Assembly: GCF_024166365.1 (NCBI RefSeq)
Contig: NC_064820.1
Coordinates: 86,008,001-86,072,000, forward strand
DNA length: 64,000 nucleotides
Direction: 5' to 3'
Origin: Elephas maximus indicus
Taxonomy: Eukaryota > Chordata > Mammalia > Proboscidea > Elephantidae
Below the pieces are notes generated by a model. That model was not told the origin of the DNA. It saw only the letters and a list, made by a program, of their open reading frames with translations, and searched no databases. Positions 42,632-53,759 of the stretch are shown here, one piece after another. The first letter of the stretch is position 1; the number at the start of each line of letters is the position of its first letter. The translations under genes were made by a program, and so were the position numbers.

Positions 42632-45600
42632 AGTTTGTCATATGTGGTGGCTTTCATGTTGCTGTGATGCTGGAAGTTATGCCAGTAGTATTTCAAATTT
42701 CAGCAGGTTCACCCATGGTGGACAGGTTTTAGCTGAGTTTCCAGACGAGACAGACTAGGAAGAAGGTTTGGTGGTCTACTTATAAAAAAAAAAAGGCCAG
42801 TGGATACCTTATGAACAGTAGTAGAACATTGTCTGATATAGTGCCAGAAGATGAGCCCTCCGGTCAGGTTGAAAGGCACTCAAAATACCACTGGGGAACA
42901 GTAGCCTCCTCAAAGTAGAGTTGACCTTAACGACATAGATGGAATAAAGCTTTCGGAACCTTCATTTGCTTATATAGCATGACTCAAAATGGAAGAAACA
43001 GCTGCAAGTATCTATTACTACTCGAAATGTGGAATGTAAGAAGTATGAATCTAGGAAAAATGAAAGTTGTAAAAAATGAAACGAAACACCTGAAGATAGA
43101 TGTTCTAGGCATTAGTGAGCTGAAATGGACTGGTATTGGCCATTTTGAATTGGACAGTCATATGGTCTACTATGGAAACCATGGTGCATAGTGGTTAAGA
43201 GTTTGGCTGCTAACCAAAAGGTTGGCAGTTCAAATCCACCAGGTGCTCCTTGGAAACCATGTGGGGGCAGTTCTGCTCTGTCCTATAGAGTCGTTATGAG
43301 TCAGAATTGACTCCATGGCAGAGGGCTTTTTTGTTTTTTTAATGATCTACTATGCTGGGAATAACAAATTGAAGAGGAATGGCATCACGATTGCTGTCAA
43401 AAAGAACATTTCAAGATCTATCCTGAAGTACAACTCTGTCAGTAATAGGATACTATCCATACGCCTGCAAGAAAGACCAGTTAATACAACTGTTACTCAA
43501 ATTTATGCACCAATCCCTAATGCCAAAGATGAAAAATTGAAGATTTTTACCAACTTCTGGAGCTTGAAATTGATTAAACGTGCAATCAAGAGCACTGATA
43601 ATTACTGGTGATTGGAATGTCAAAGTTAGAAACAAAGAAGGATCAGTAGTTGGACAATATGGCTTTGGTGGTAGAAATGACACCAGAGATGACATGTTAG
43701 AATTTTGCAAGACCAATGACCTACTGTTTGGAAATACCTTTTTTGAACGACGTAAGTGATGACTATATGTGGACCTCCCCAGATGGAATAAGCAGGAATC
43801 AAATTAACTACATCTGTGAAAAGAGTCGATGGAGAAGCTCAACATTATCAGTCAAAACAAGGCCAGGGGGTGATGTCAGTACAGACCATCAATTGCTCGT
43901 ATGCGAATTAAAGTTGAGGCTGAAGAAAATTTAAACAAGTCCACAAGAGCCATGTATGACTTTGAGTATATCCCACCTGAATTTGGAAACCATCTCAAGA
44001 ATAGATTAGATGCATTGAACACTAATGACCAGACGCATTGTGGGATGACATCAAGGCCATTTTACACGAAGAAAGCAAAAGGTCATTAAAAAGACAGAAA
44101 AGAAAGAGAAGACCAAAATGGATGTCAAAAGAGACCCTGAAACTTGCTTTTGAATGTCAAGTAGCTAAAGCCAAAGGAAGAAATGGTGAAGTGAAAGAGC
44201 TGAACAGAAGATTTCAAAGGGCTATTCAAGAAGACAAGCTCAAGTATTATAATGACATGTGCAAAGACCTGGAGTTAGAAAACCAAAAGGGAAGAACATG
44301 CTTGACATTTCTCAAGCTGAAAGAATGGAAGAAAAAATTCAAGCCTCAAGTTGCAGTATTGAAAGATGCTATGGGTAAAATATTAAAACATGCAGAAGGC
44401 ATCAAAAAATGATGGAAGGAAGACAACAGTGTCACTATACCAAAAAGAACTGGTTGATGTTCAGCCATTTCAAGATGTAGCATAAGATTAAGAACGTATG
44501 GTACTGAAGGAAGAAATCCAAGCTGCACTGAAGGCATTGGTGAAAAACAAGTCTTCAGGAATTGATGGAATACCAGTTGAGATGTTTCAACAAATGGATG
44601 CAATACTGTAAGTGCTTATTCATCTATGCCAAGAGATTTGGAAGACAGCTACCTGGCCAGCTGACTGGATGAGATCCGTATCCATTCCAAATAAAGTTGA
44701 TCCAAAAGAATGAAGAATTTATCAAACAATATCACTAATATTACATGCAAGTAAAATTTTGCTGAAGATAATTCAAAAACAGAGAACTCCCAAAAATTCA
44801 AGCCAGATTCAGAAGAGGATATAGAATGAAGGATATCATTGCTGATGTCAGCTGGATCTTGGCTGAAAGCAGAGAATACCAATAAGACTTTTACCTGTGT
44901 TTTATTGACTATGCAAAGGCATTCGACTGTATGGATCATAACAAATTTATGGATAATATTGCAAAGAATGGGAATTCTAGAACACTTAATTGTGCTCATG
45001 CAGAATGTATACATAGACCCAGAGGCCATTGTTCAGACAGAACAGGGGTTACTGCACAGTTTAAAATCAAGAAAGATGTGTGTCATGGTTGTAACCTTTG
45101 ACAATACTTATTCAATCTGTGTGCTGAGCAGATAGTCCAAGAAGTTGGAGTATATGAAGAAGAATGAGGCATCAGGATTGGAGATAGACTTGCTAATAAC
45201 TTTTGATATGCAGATGACATAACCTTGCTTGCTGAAAATGAAGAGGCATTGAAGCACTTACTGATGAACATCAAAGACTACAGCCTTCAGTATGGATTAC
45301 ACCTCAACATAAAGAAAACAAAATCCTCACAATTTGACTGATAAGCAACGTCATGATAAACAGAGAAAGTATTGAAGTTGTCAAGGATTTCATTTTCCTT
45401 GAACCTACAATCAAGAAATCAAAAGACATATTGCATTGGGCAAATCTGCTGCAAAAGACCTCTTCAAAGTGTTAAAAAGCAAAGTTGAAACTTTGAGGAC
45501 TAAGGCGTGCCTGACCCAAGCCATGGTATTTTCAGTCGTCTCATATGCATATGAAAGCTGGACAATGAATAAAGAAGACCAAAGAAGGAAGAGATGTTGC

Positions 45601-45955
45601 CTTTGAATTATGATGTTGGTGAAGGATATTGAATACACCATAGACTGCCAGAAGAATCAACAAGTCTGTCTTGGAAAAAGTACAGCCAGAGTACACCTTA
45701 GAAGGGAGGATGATGAGACTTCATCTCATGTGCTTTGGACATGTTATCAGGAAGGACCTCTCCTTGAAGAAGGACATCATGGTTGGTAAGGTAGTCAGCG
45801 AAAAAGAGATGGACAAGATGGACTGACACAGTGGCTGCAACAAGGGGCTAAAACGTAGCAAGGATTGTGAAGATGGTACAGGACTGGGCACTATTTTGTT
45901 CTGTTGTACTAGTCGCTATGAGTTGGCACTGACTCTAAGGCACCTAACGACAACA
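42632..45955 (+). mobile_element. Near full-length RTE LINE, plus, inactive, carrying a nested SINE
   Basis: About 3.16 kb after removing the SINE. 5' region 42632-42960 (GGTTCACCCATGGTGGACAG); endonuclease from 42979 (LLLEMWNVRSMNLGKMKVVK, LGISELKWTGIGHFELDSHM, then after the SINE GITIAVKKNISRSILKYNSV and YMWTSPDGISRNQINYICEK at 43716-43934); linker 43901-44412 (MSKETLKLAFECQVAKAKGR); reverse transcriptase 44460-45640 with many frame breaks (TKTFTCVLLTMQRHSTVWI region; the YADD site at about 45210 reads YADD-like in a broken frame); 3' end to CACCTAACGACAACATC. The endonuclease and RT order is that of the RTE clade, which encodes one polyprotein. Multiple stops and frameshifts disable it. 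Confidence 0.92.
43175..43341 (+). mobile_element. AfroSINE, plus, nested in RTE, with TSD
   Basis: GAAACCATGGTGCATAGTGG to GACTCCATGGCAGAGGGCTT. The target duplication ATGGTCTACTATG / ATGATCTACTATG lies at 43162-43174 and 43342-43354, inside the endonuclease coding region, so this SINE is younger than its host RTE. Confidence 0.95.
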
Positions 45956-46067
45956 TCAAGTGTAGTATATAGATTTTTGAATTAGTTTGTCAATTTGTAC
46001 AGAAAGCCTGCTTGGAATTTTATTTTCTGTTTGTATGTATATGTTTATATAAATAAAAACTATTCAA

Positions 46068-46092
46068 GTATAAAAAAATTTTTTTTTTATAC
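46068..46092. repeat. A7T10 palindrome
   Basis: GTAT, seven A, ten T, ATAC: a near-perfect inverted repeat able to form a hairpin. Confidence 0.9.
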
Positions 46093-46206
46093 ACATGGTA
46101 AAGATGATCAACTAGTGTGAAATGTTTACAATGAAAAGCCTAGTCTACCATCCCCCTTTCTCATTTGTAATCCTAGTTCTCTGAGCCGACAGCATTTAAG
46201 TCTCTC

Positions 46207-46250
46207 TACCTTTAAAAAAAAAAAATTTTTTTTTTTTTTTTTTACCTTTA
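46207..46250. repeat. A12T18 palindrome flanked by an 8-bp direct repeat
   Basis: TACCTTTA occurs at 46207-46214 and 46243-46250 on either side of twelve A and eighteen T, as if a poly-A/poly-T segment had been inserted with target duplication. Confidence 0.85.
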
Positions 46251-47217
46251 GTTCTTTTGGAGGTGCTAATTAATGTCTAAATCACTGCTTCTTGACATTA
46301 TTGACATTCTGCAGTGAGAGGTGATGATTTTACTCATTACATTACCTCCTCCACTTTTCCACCTCCATTCCCCCTTCTAATAGTTATTAGTTAAATCACT
46401 ATTTTTTTTGCCTCTATTGCTTACCTTTGAACAGGAAATATTTATTCTTGATTTTATATCTTAAACTAGCACTTTAAGGAAGAAATAATTTCAGTTCTTA
46501 GACTCAATAGAATATCCTTTATGTAAAATAACTACATAAACTAAATTTCAGGGATGGGATTCAGGCATGGTCAAGTAAGTTATCTTGCCATTCTGTGTGG
46601 GTGTTAATATGATTTCCTTTTGTTTCAGTCATATACACATATTGCAAAACAGTTGAATTAGACCTCTGATGTTAAAAATGTCATCTTTTTAAACATAACA
46701 AAGAGCATTCAGAAGGAAATTACAGGACCCTTGTAGAAGTATTGTGTTTGTCCTGCTTCTTTGGGTTCATTAAAGCTAAGAAGGAAGTTTCCTCTTTCCA
46801 GTGAGAACGTGAGATTTAAAAACTTGAAACACAAGATAAAAATTAGCTGGTGTCTTAGTTTCCTAGTGCGCCATAACAAAAATATCACAAATGGGTGGCT
46901 TTAAAAAACAGTAATTTACTTTCTCACAGTTCAGGAGTATATAAGTCTGAATTAAGGGTATGGCTCTGAGGAAAGGTCCTTCTGTGTGCATTTCAATCAA
47001 CAATTCTTGGAGTTCCTGGGCTTGTAGATTCAAAGCCGCCATTGTCAGATAGCTTCTGTCTTGCCCCTGTGTCTGTGTCTCTTCTGTTCTTTTATAAATC
47101 AGATGTGATTAGGTTTAGGGCCCACCCTAAACTGGTATGACCTCAACTGATTGTTTGACTACATTATATTAATTACATTATGGAAGTTGATTACGTTACA
47201 TTAAATGTAAGGTCTAA

Positions 47218-48033
47218 GGGCCCTGGTGGAGCACTGGTTGCGCACTCAGTTGTAAACATAAAGGTTGATGGTACAAACCCACCCAGTGGCTCCATGGGAC
47301 AAAAATCTGCTGATTGCACCGAAGACACAAAGTAATTATGAGCCCAAGAGACAGAAAGGGCCACATAAACCAGAGACTACATCAGTCTGAGACCAGAAGA
47401 ACTAGCTGGTGCCTGGCTACAACCGATGACTGCTCTGACAGGGAACACAACAGAGAATGCCTAAGGGAGCAGAAGAGCAGTGGGATGCAGACCTGAAATT
47501 CTCATAAAAAGACCAGACTTAATGGTCTAACTGAGACTAGAAGGACCCCAGTGGTCATGGTCCCCAGACCTTCTGTTACCCAAGACAAGAACAATTCCCA
47601 AAGCCAACTTTTCAGACAGGGATTGGACTGGACGATGGGATAGAAAATGATATTGGTGAAGACTGAGCTTCCTGGATCAAGTAGACACATGAGACTATGT
47701 TGGCATGTCCTGTCTGGAGGGTAGATGGGAGGGTGGAGGGGGTCGGAAGCTGACCGAATGGAAACAAAAAGAGAGAGTGGAGGGAAGGAGTGTGCTGTCT
47801 TATTAGGGGGAGAGCAGTTAGGAATATATATCAAGGTGTGTATAAATTTTTGTATGAGAGACTGACTTGATTTGTAAACTTTCACTTAAAGCACAATAAG
47901 CATTAAAAAAAAAAAACCTGGTGATCTATTCTCATAAAGATTATAGCCTAGAAAACCCTATGGAGCAGTTCTCCTCTGTCACATGGGGTTGTTATGAGTT
48001 GAAATTGACTTGACGGCACCCAACATCAAAACA
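47218..48033 (+). mobile_element. AfroSINE, plus, long subtype, split by an L1 fragment
   Basis: The 5' half GGCCCTGGTGGAGCACTGGT to AAAATCTGCTGATTGC (47218-47319) and the 3' half CCTGGTGATCTATTCTCATA to GACTTGACGGCACCCAACAT (47919-48033) belong to one copy. Confidence 0.85.
47320..47912 (+). mobile_element. L1 3' UTR, plus, nested in SINE
   Basis: GACCAGACTTAATGGTCTAA, CTATGTTGGCATGTCCTGTC, TTTGTAAACTTTCACTTAAA and GCACAATAAGCATT, then a poly-A run: the same 3' UTR family as 17772-18579 in the opposite orientation. The 127-codon minus frame across it is an L1 3' UTR artefact. Confidence 0.88.
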
Positions 48034-48135
48034 AACGTAATGTCATTACATTACATTTCATTAGATCCAAAGTATAGGGGTTAGTATTCCAACTCATATT
48101 TTGGGGGAACACAATTAGATCTATTAACAGCTAGC

Positions 48136-48366
48136 AATAAAAACTTTACATTTAAAGGACTCCTTATATTGGCAATTAATTGAGTTAAAAAATTCTTAGC
48201 CAATATTACAAAAACTGATCTTTCAGAGTAATATTGATGAACACAAGTGTACTTTCTTTGTACTGGTATAAAAAATCATTTTTGAGATGTTAAAAATGAA
48301 TTCCGACTATGGTTTTTCTCTGGCATGAGGAGCTACAGGTACAAACAGGATGATTTAGTAATTTAC
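48136..48366. other. Intronic sequence, nothing recognised
   Basis: No gene or repeat seen. It borders the candidate exon at 48367. Confidence 0.4.
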
Positions 48367-48466
48367 CTTTTCGAAGTCTTCTCCGGAAGTAGTCAGATTT
48401 GACTTCATCATACGGTAGTCTGGCATCCAGATTGAAGGCCAGACATCTCCCCCCGCAAACTGGACT
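48367..48466 (-). other. Candidate antisense exon, unidentified
   Basis: On the minus strand a 100-nt segment follows a pyrimidine-leaning acceptor ending CTACTTTGCAG. It is followed by a strong donor, exon end AAAAG then GTAAAT. Two of the three frames are open throughout: one reads CLAFNLDARLPYDEVKSDYF with RRRLRK after it, the other starts VQFAGGDVWPSIWMPDYRMM. At least four CpGs occur in 100 bp of otherwise CpG-poor intron, and no repeat family was recognised. It could be an exon of an antisense gene or lncRNA, a conserved element or a relic exon. I do not recognise the protein. A single segment with two splice signals can occur by chance. Confidence 0.4.
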
Positions 48467-49629
48467 CTGCAAAGTAGAATGTATTCACCGAGCAGAGGGT
48501 CTCTTCTATGTTAAAGGATACTGTTGACTCTCAAATGCTTGAAGGCTTCGTGTCAGGCAATCATGAAGAGACTTCTTAATATAAGAACAGACCCTTCTAA
48601 CTTCTAAAGCAACTGTAATCTCAAGAAATTTGTTTAGTTAAATCTAAAAACAACAACAACAAAAAAGTGTAATCTTGAAGAGGCTCATACAACCATTTTT
48701 CTTTCTTGGTTTTAAGATGTATAAAGTGGGACTTCATTGAAATAGCACTAGCTTTCCAGTTTGTATCATGTAATTTCATTGTTGTTCCAAAATACAACAA
48801 TTTCTGAAGCTCATACAAAAATGAAATCTAAAGCATAGAAGAAAATCAACAAATATTTCCCCTCGCAGTTGTTAAGGCTTTTCAAGACTTTGATCTCTCC
48901 ACTGACGTTTAAAATAGGAAGTTGATGGTGACAGTAGCAACATACCGTGAAGAAGATGCTGAAGAAGTGTTTTGAATGACTAGAACCAGAGGATGTTATA
49001 CTTGCTGAACAATTTCTTTCAGAAATTGAAATGTCCAGGGGAATGTGCTCACCTGCTGGGCAAAGAAGGTCTGGAATAACCCTGAGTTCCCACAGTGGTA
49101 CTATCTTTTGAGTTTATAACTTTTAATAGTATTCAGCAACTTCTATTTCTTGTTTCACCAACTTTCAACAGTACCTTGTTTCCCTATTTTTTGCCATTCC
49201 TCTTCTCCTCCTCCCCCCATCTCCAAAATTCTATCAAATGTGCATTTATTATAACATTATTGGGATTGATAGCATAGATTCTGAAATTGTTATTGTCATC
49301 TATCATTTATATATAGGTTGATTTTTAAAAAACAGAAACTGAAAATAGGTTTTTTTGAAGCGTAAAGAGGTATACTCTGATTACATTTCTTTTCTTCATG
49401 GTTCCAATGCCACAACTTGTTTGCCTTCGAGAACTATGTTCAAATGAATTCTCTTTTCAATGTACTTGCTACATTTTTGCCACATTTCACTTGACTTTTT
49501 TTTTTCATATTTGCACTACGCCTTTCTTTTGCATTTTCTACTCCCTGAAATTTCTTATTGCCTTTTGTTTTTCATTGAGAGACAAATAGAATGCTTTCTA
49601 CTATGCCCATCCCCACCCACTCTCCATTA
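48467..49629. other. Intronic sequence, nothing recognised
   Basis: No gene or named repeat. Short pyrimidine-rich stretch near 49190-49220. Confidence 0.45.
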
Positions 49630-50040
49630 TTCTTTGCCCTGCTGTTTCTGTGGATTGGATCAGCGGGCTACCATGCCCCCTGGCTTCTGGTTGGGTTCCA
49701 CCAGTGGGGAGCCCAACAGGAGATGAGCAGGAGAGAGGAGAATGAAGTTGGGATATTCATTTTGATGGATCCCTTCCTCCGAGTTTGCCTTAGGCTGGCT
49801 ATGTACTTCTACTGAAGGTCTTGTTTCTTCTCAAGGTAACATTCTTGTAGACTCCCTGCTTTTTTGACTGCAGTAAATACTCATTCTCCTTGTCCCTTTG
49901 GGATCGAAGTGACAGTTCTACTGTTGCTAGCCCCCAGTTATTGCATTATCTCTTCCTTACACGTTTGTAAATAGACCCCAAATTATCCTAATCTGAGTCT
50001 ACCATGTGTTTCCTGTTGGGGTCTTGGCTGATACAGTGGG
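49630..50040 (+). mobile_element. Possible ancient LTR/MER-type repeat
   Basis: CCTGGCTTCTGGTTGGGTTC, GCTGGCTATGTACTTCTACT, TTGCTAGCCCCCAGTTATTG, TTTGTAAATAGACCCCAAAT and GTCTTGGCTGATACAG recall an old mammalian LTR-like repeat; I cannot name it safely. Confidence 0.4.
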
Positions 50041-50913
50041 GTTTCAGGAAGGATCAAGATTTACCCAGAAGTTGAGGGTTCCTTACCCATTCCTACTGAA
50101 GAATGAAGGCCCAAGAAGGCTAACTGGGATCTCTGTATACGTGGTTGGGGCAATCTTCACTTTAGAGTGATCAGGCAGGGAACTCACTGCCACTCACTGT
50201 ATGCTATCACTGTAGCCATCCTGCTTCTGCCTCCGAAAGTCAAAATTTTAAGTTTTTATTCTGGGGATGCCTGTATCCATATCAATTGCTTCAGTTTTCC
50301 CCAGTTTCTTCAAAAAAGGCCTCTGTATTTTTATTTTGTTTTACTTTGGTTTGTGTTTTGTTTAGGACTCCTGGAAAATTGCCTGAGCAAACTACTCCAA
50401 AATGGAGTAGCATAAAAACCAATCATTATATTATGTTCATAGATTTCTTGGGTCAGGTATTCAGAAAGGTCTTGGTGGGAATGGCTTTTCTCTGCCCCAT
50501 GATGCCTGGGACCTGTGCAGGGGTGGTTGGGGACTGCAACAGCTGGGCCTGGAGGATCCACTTCCAAGATGGTGTTTTTGACTCATATGTCTGATTCTTG
50601 GGCTGGGATGGCTGAAGGATGGACTCACTTTTGGAGCCCTGAGCTGCCATGTAAAAAATTTAACTCCCCTGCGAATGTCATGTTGGAGAGGTACATCTTG
50701 GTGCTTTGGTTAAAAGTCCCAACTGAGACATGACCTCAGTTTACTCGGTTTTTTTCTTATGGAAAATGCAGAACCTAGCTCTTACTTTTGAACAACATTT
50801 AAATACAGTGATGTTAGTAACTTAGGCTCTCTTTTAAATCATTTAGCAATTGTTTATGATTTTTCCCAGTAAAAGTTAAAGTGTCAAGGGCATATCTGAC
50901 TTTACCCTACCCT
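50041..50913. other. Intronic sequence, possible old repeat remnants
   Basis: GGCCTGGAGGATCCACTTCC, AAGATGGTGTTTTTGACTCA near 50546 looks like part of an old mammalian repeat, not named. Overlapping frames of 60-102 codons have no recognisable domain. Confidence 0.35.
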
Positions 50914-50925
50914 ACTGTTAGCCCA

Positions 50926-51931
50926 GCACTTCAAAGAGATCCTTTGCAGCAAATTTACCCAATGCAATGCGTCTTTTGATTTCTTGACTGCTGCTTCCAT
51001 GGCTGTTGATTGTGGATCCAAGTAAAATGAAATCCTTGACAACTTCAATCTTTTCTCCGTTTATCATGATGTTGCTCATTGGTCCAGTTGTAAGGATTTT
51101 TGTTTTCTTTATGTTGAGGTGCAATCCATACTGAAGGCTGTGGTCTTTGATCTTCATTAGTAAGTGCTTCAAGTCCTCTTCACTTTCAGCGAGCAAGGTT
51201 GTGTCATCTGCATAACACAGGTTGTTAATGAGTCTTCCTCCAATCCTGATGCCCCGTTCTTCTTCATATAGTCCAGCTTCTCGTATTATTTGCTCAGCAT
51301 ACAGACTGAATAGGTATGGTGAAAGAATACAACCCTGATGCACACCTTTCCTGACTTTAAACCAATCAGTATCCCCTTGTTCTGTCCGAACCACTGCCTC
51401 TTGATCTATGTAAAGGTTCCTAAAGTGTTGAAGAGCAAAGATGTCACTTTGAAGACTTAAGGTGTGCCTGACTCAAGCCATGGTATTTTCAATCGCATCA
51501 TATGCATGTGAAAGCTGGACAATGAATAAGTAAGACCGAAGAAGAATTAATGCCTTTGAATTGTGGTTTTGGTGAAGAATATTGAATATACCATGGACTG
51601 CCAAAAGAACGAATAAATCTGTCTTAGAAGAAGTACAGCTAGAATGCTCCTTAGAGGGAAGGATGGCGAGACTATATCATACAAACTTTGGGTATGTTGT
51701 CAGGAGGGATCAGTCCCTGGAGAAGTACATCATGCTTGGCAGAGTACAGGGTCAGCGGAAAAGAGGAAGACCCTCAATGAGGTGGATTGACACAGTGGCT
51801 GCAAAGATGAGCTCAAGCATTACAATGATTGTAAGGATGGCTCAGGATCGGGCAGTGTTTAGTTCTGTTGTGCACAGAGTCGCTATGAGTCGGAACCGAC
51901 TCGACGGCATCTAACAACAACAACAACAACA
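50926..51931 (+). mobile_element. RTE LINE with inverted 5' segment (twin-priming structure), with TSD
   Basis: 50926-51415 is RTE in reverse, encoding a 158-codon minus frame of the reverse transcriptase with an intact NLCYADDTTLLAESEEDL and GVHQGCILSPYLFSLYAEQI. At about 51420 the plus strand resumes with AAAGTGTTGAAGAGCAAAGA. This directly continues, on the RTE map, where the inverted part ends (DLFEVL), so almost nothing was lost. It ends in a CTAACAACAACAACAAC tail. One target duplication, ACTGTTAGCCCA / ACTGTTAGTCCA, lies at 50914-50925 and 51932-51943. Confidence 0.95.
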
Positions 51932-52119
51932 ACTGTTAGTCCAAGTGTGCAGATGGCTCTGACGGCGTGGGGGTAGTGTTTGATTATAGCCAGTTTCATG
52001 GGATCCATTGCCTTTGTTGTGTTGTGTACGCCTCTGCATGCCAATGACTCTCTAGTAAAGATAGGTTTGTGTCATTTGGGTTTCTTTAACATGGTACACA
52101 AAATACAGATAACTGTAAT

Positions 52120-53313
52120 GGCCAGAAATTCAAGCCAGATTCAGAAGAGGACATGGAATGAGGGATATCATTGCTGATACAGATGGGCCTTGGCTGAAAG
52201 CAGAGAATACCAGAAAGATATTTACCTGTGTTTTATTGACTATGCAAAGACATTCGACTGTGTGGATCATGACAAATTATGGGTACCATTGCAAAGAATG
52301 GAAATTCTAGAACACTTCATCATGCTCATGAGGAACCTGTGCACAGAACAGGAGGCACATGTTCAGACAGGACAAGGGGATACTGCGTGGTTTAAAGTCA
52401 GAAAAGGTGCATCAGGGTTGTATTCTTTCACCATACTTATTCAATCTGTATGCTGAGCAAATAATCTGAGAAATTGGACTACATGAAGAAGAATGTGGCG
52501 TCAGGATTGGAGGAAGACTTGTCAACAAACTGTGATATGCAGATGACACAATCTTGCTTGCTGAAAGTGAAGAGGAGTTGAAACACTGATGAAGATCAAA
52601 GTCTATAGCCTTAGTATGGATTATACCTCAACATAAAGAAAACAATAATCTTCACAACTGGACCAATAAACAACATCATGATAAATGGAGAAAGGATTGA
52701 AATTGTCAAGGACTTCCTTGTACTTAGATACACAGTCAACATCCATGAAAACAGCAGTCAAGAAATCAAACAACACATTGCATTGAGCAAATCTGGTGCA
52801 AGAAAAAAAAAAAAAAAGAGAGACCCCTTTAAATAGGTCACCTTGAAGACTAAGGTGTGCCTGCCCCAAGCCATGGTGTTTTCAGTCACCTCGAATGCAT
52901 GCGAAAGCTGGGCAATGAATAAGAAAGACTGAAGAAGAATTGATGGCTTTGAGTTATGGTGTTGGCAAAGAATACTGAATATACCATGGACTGCCGAAAG
53001 AATGAACACATCTGTCTTGGAAGAAGTATTGCCAGAATGTTCCTTAGAGCAAGGATGGTGAGACTTTGCCTCACATACTTTGGACATGTTACCAAGAGGG
53101 ATCAGTCCCTGAAGAGGGTCATCAAGCTTGGTAAAGTAGAAGGTCAGTGAAAAAGAGGAAGACCCTCAATGAGATGGATCGACACAGTGGTGGCAACACG
53201 GGCTCAAGCATATCAATGATTGTAAGGATGGCGCAGGACCGGGCAGTGTTTCACTCTGTTATGCATAGAGTCGCTATGAGTCAGAACTGACTGGACTGCA
53301 CCTAACAACAAAA
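52120..53313 (+). mobile_element. RTE LINE, 5'-truncated, plus
   Basis: Starts in the reverse transcriptase (GAAATTCAAGCCAGATTCAG; frame 52190 with YLCFIDYAKTFDCVDHDKLW), passes ATATGCAGATGACACAATCT (YADD region, frame broken by a nearby TGA), and ends CTGCACCTAACAACAAAAAC. It contains an expanded A run at about 52802-52816 not found in sister copies. Confidence 0.93.
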
Positions 53314-53583
53314 ACACTTCCCCAATAAACCGCTTAACTCAGTTCGTGAGTTCTGTGAGATAGTGCAGCGAATTACCAAACCCAAAGACCAGAGGGAGAG
53401 TACTGAGGAAAGGGGGAGTAGCTGATGTTAGAGATGGTGGGCTGCTACAGCGATTTGGAAAGGTTGGACGTTTGGAACATCTTTAACCTCTGTCTCATAG
53501 GAACCAGCTTTGTTCTGGTCCTTGTAAAATAAGTTATTCATTTAATAGACGAACAGTGCCCAGCACAGTTTCTACTATCTGAT

Positions 53584-53747
53584 CCCCGTTAAAACCCGTT
53601 GCTGTTGGGTCGATTCTGACTCATAGTGACCCTATAGAACAGAGTAGAACTTCCCCATAGAGTTTCCAAGGAGCGCCTGGCGGATTTGAACTGCCAACCT
53701 TTAGGTTAGCAGCTGTAGCACTTAACTACTACGCCACCAGGGTTTCC
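53584..53747 (-). mobile_element. AfroSINE, minus, with TSD
   Basis: AAAACCCGTTGCTGTTGGGT to CTACGCCACCAGGGTTTC. The target duplication CTACTATCTGAT is identical at 53572-53583 and 53748-53759. Confidence 0.95.
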
Positions 53748-53759
53748 CTACTATCTGAT

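Larger units (their letters stand above)
45956..46855. other. Intronic sequence with A/T palindromes
   Basis: No gene. Contains two A-run/T-run palindromes (46068-46092 and 46214-46243, listed separately); the rest is unremarkable. Confidence 0.5.
46856..48135 (-). mobile_element. MaLR-type LTR, minus, split by nested insertions
   Basis: TTAGTTTCCTAGTGCGCCAT, ACAAATGGGTGGCTTTAAAA, TTTCTCACAGTTCAGGAGTA and GGGCCCACCCTAAACTGGTA are the reverse of a MaLR-like LTR. The rest (CCAACTCATATTTTGGGGGA) lies at 48055-48135. 47218-48033 is a SINE that itself holds an L1 fragment. Confidence 0.65.

Noticed and set aside
47502-47885. 127-codon minus-strand frame
   Set aside because: It is the reverse of an L1 3' UTR; the same sequence is non-coding in the other copies.
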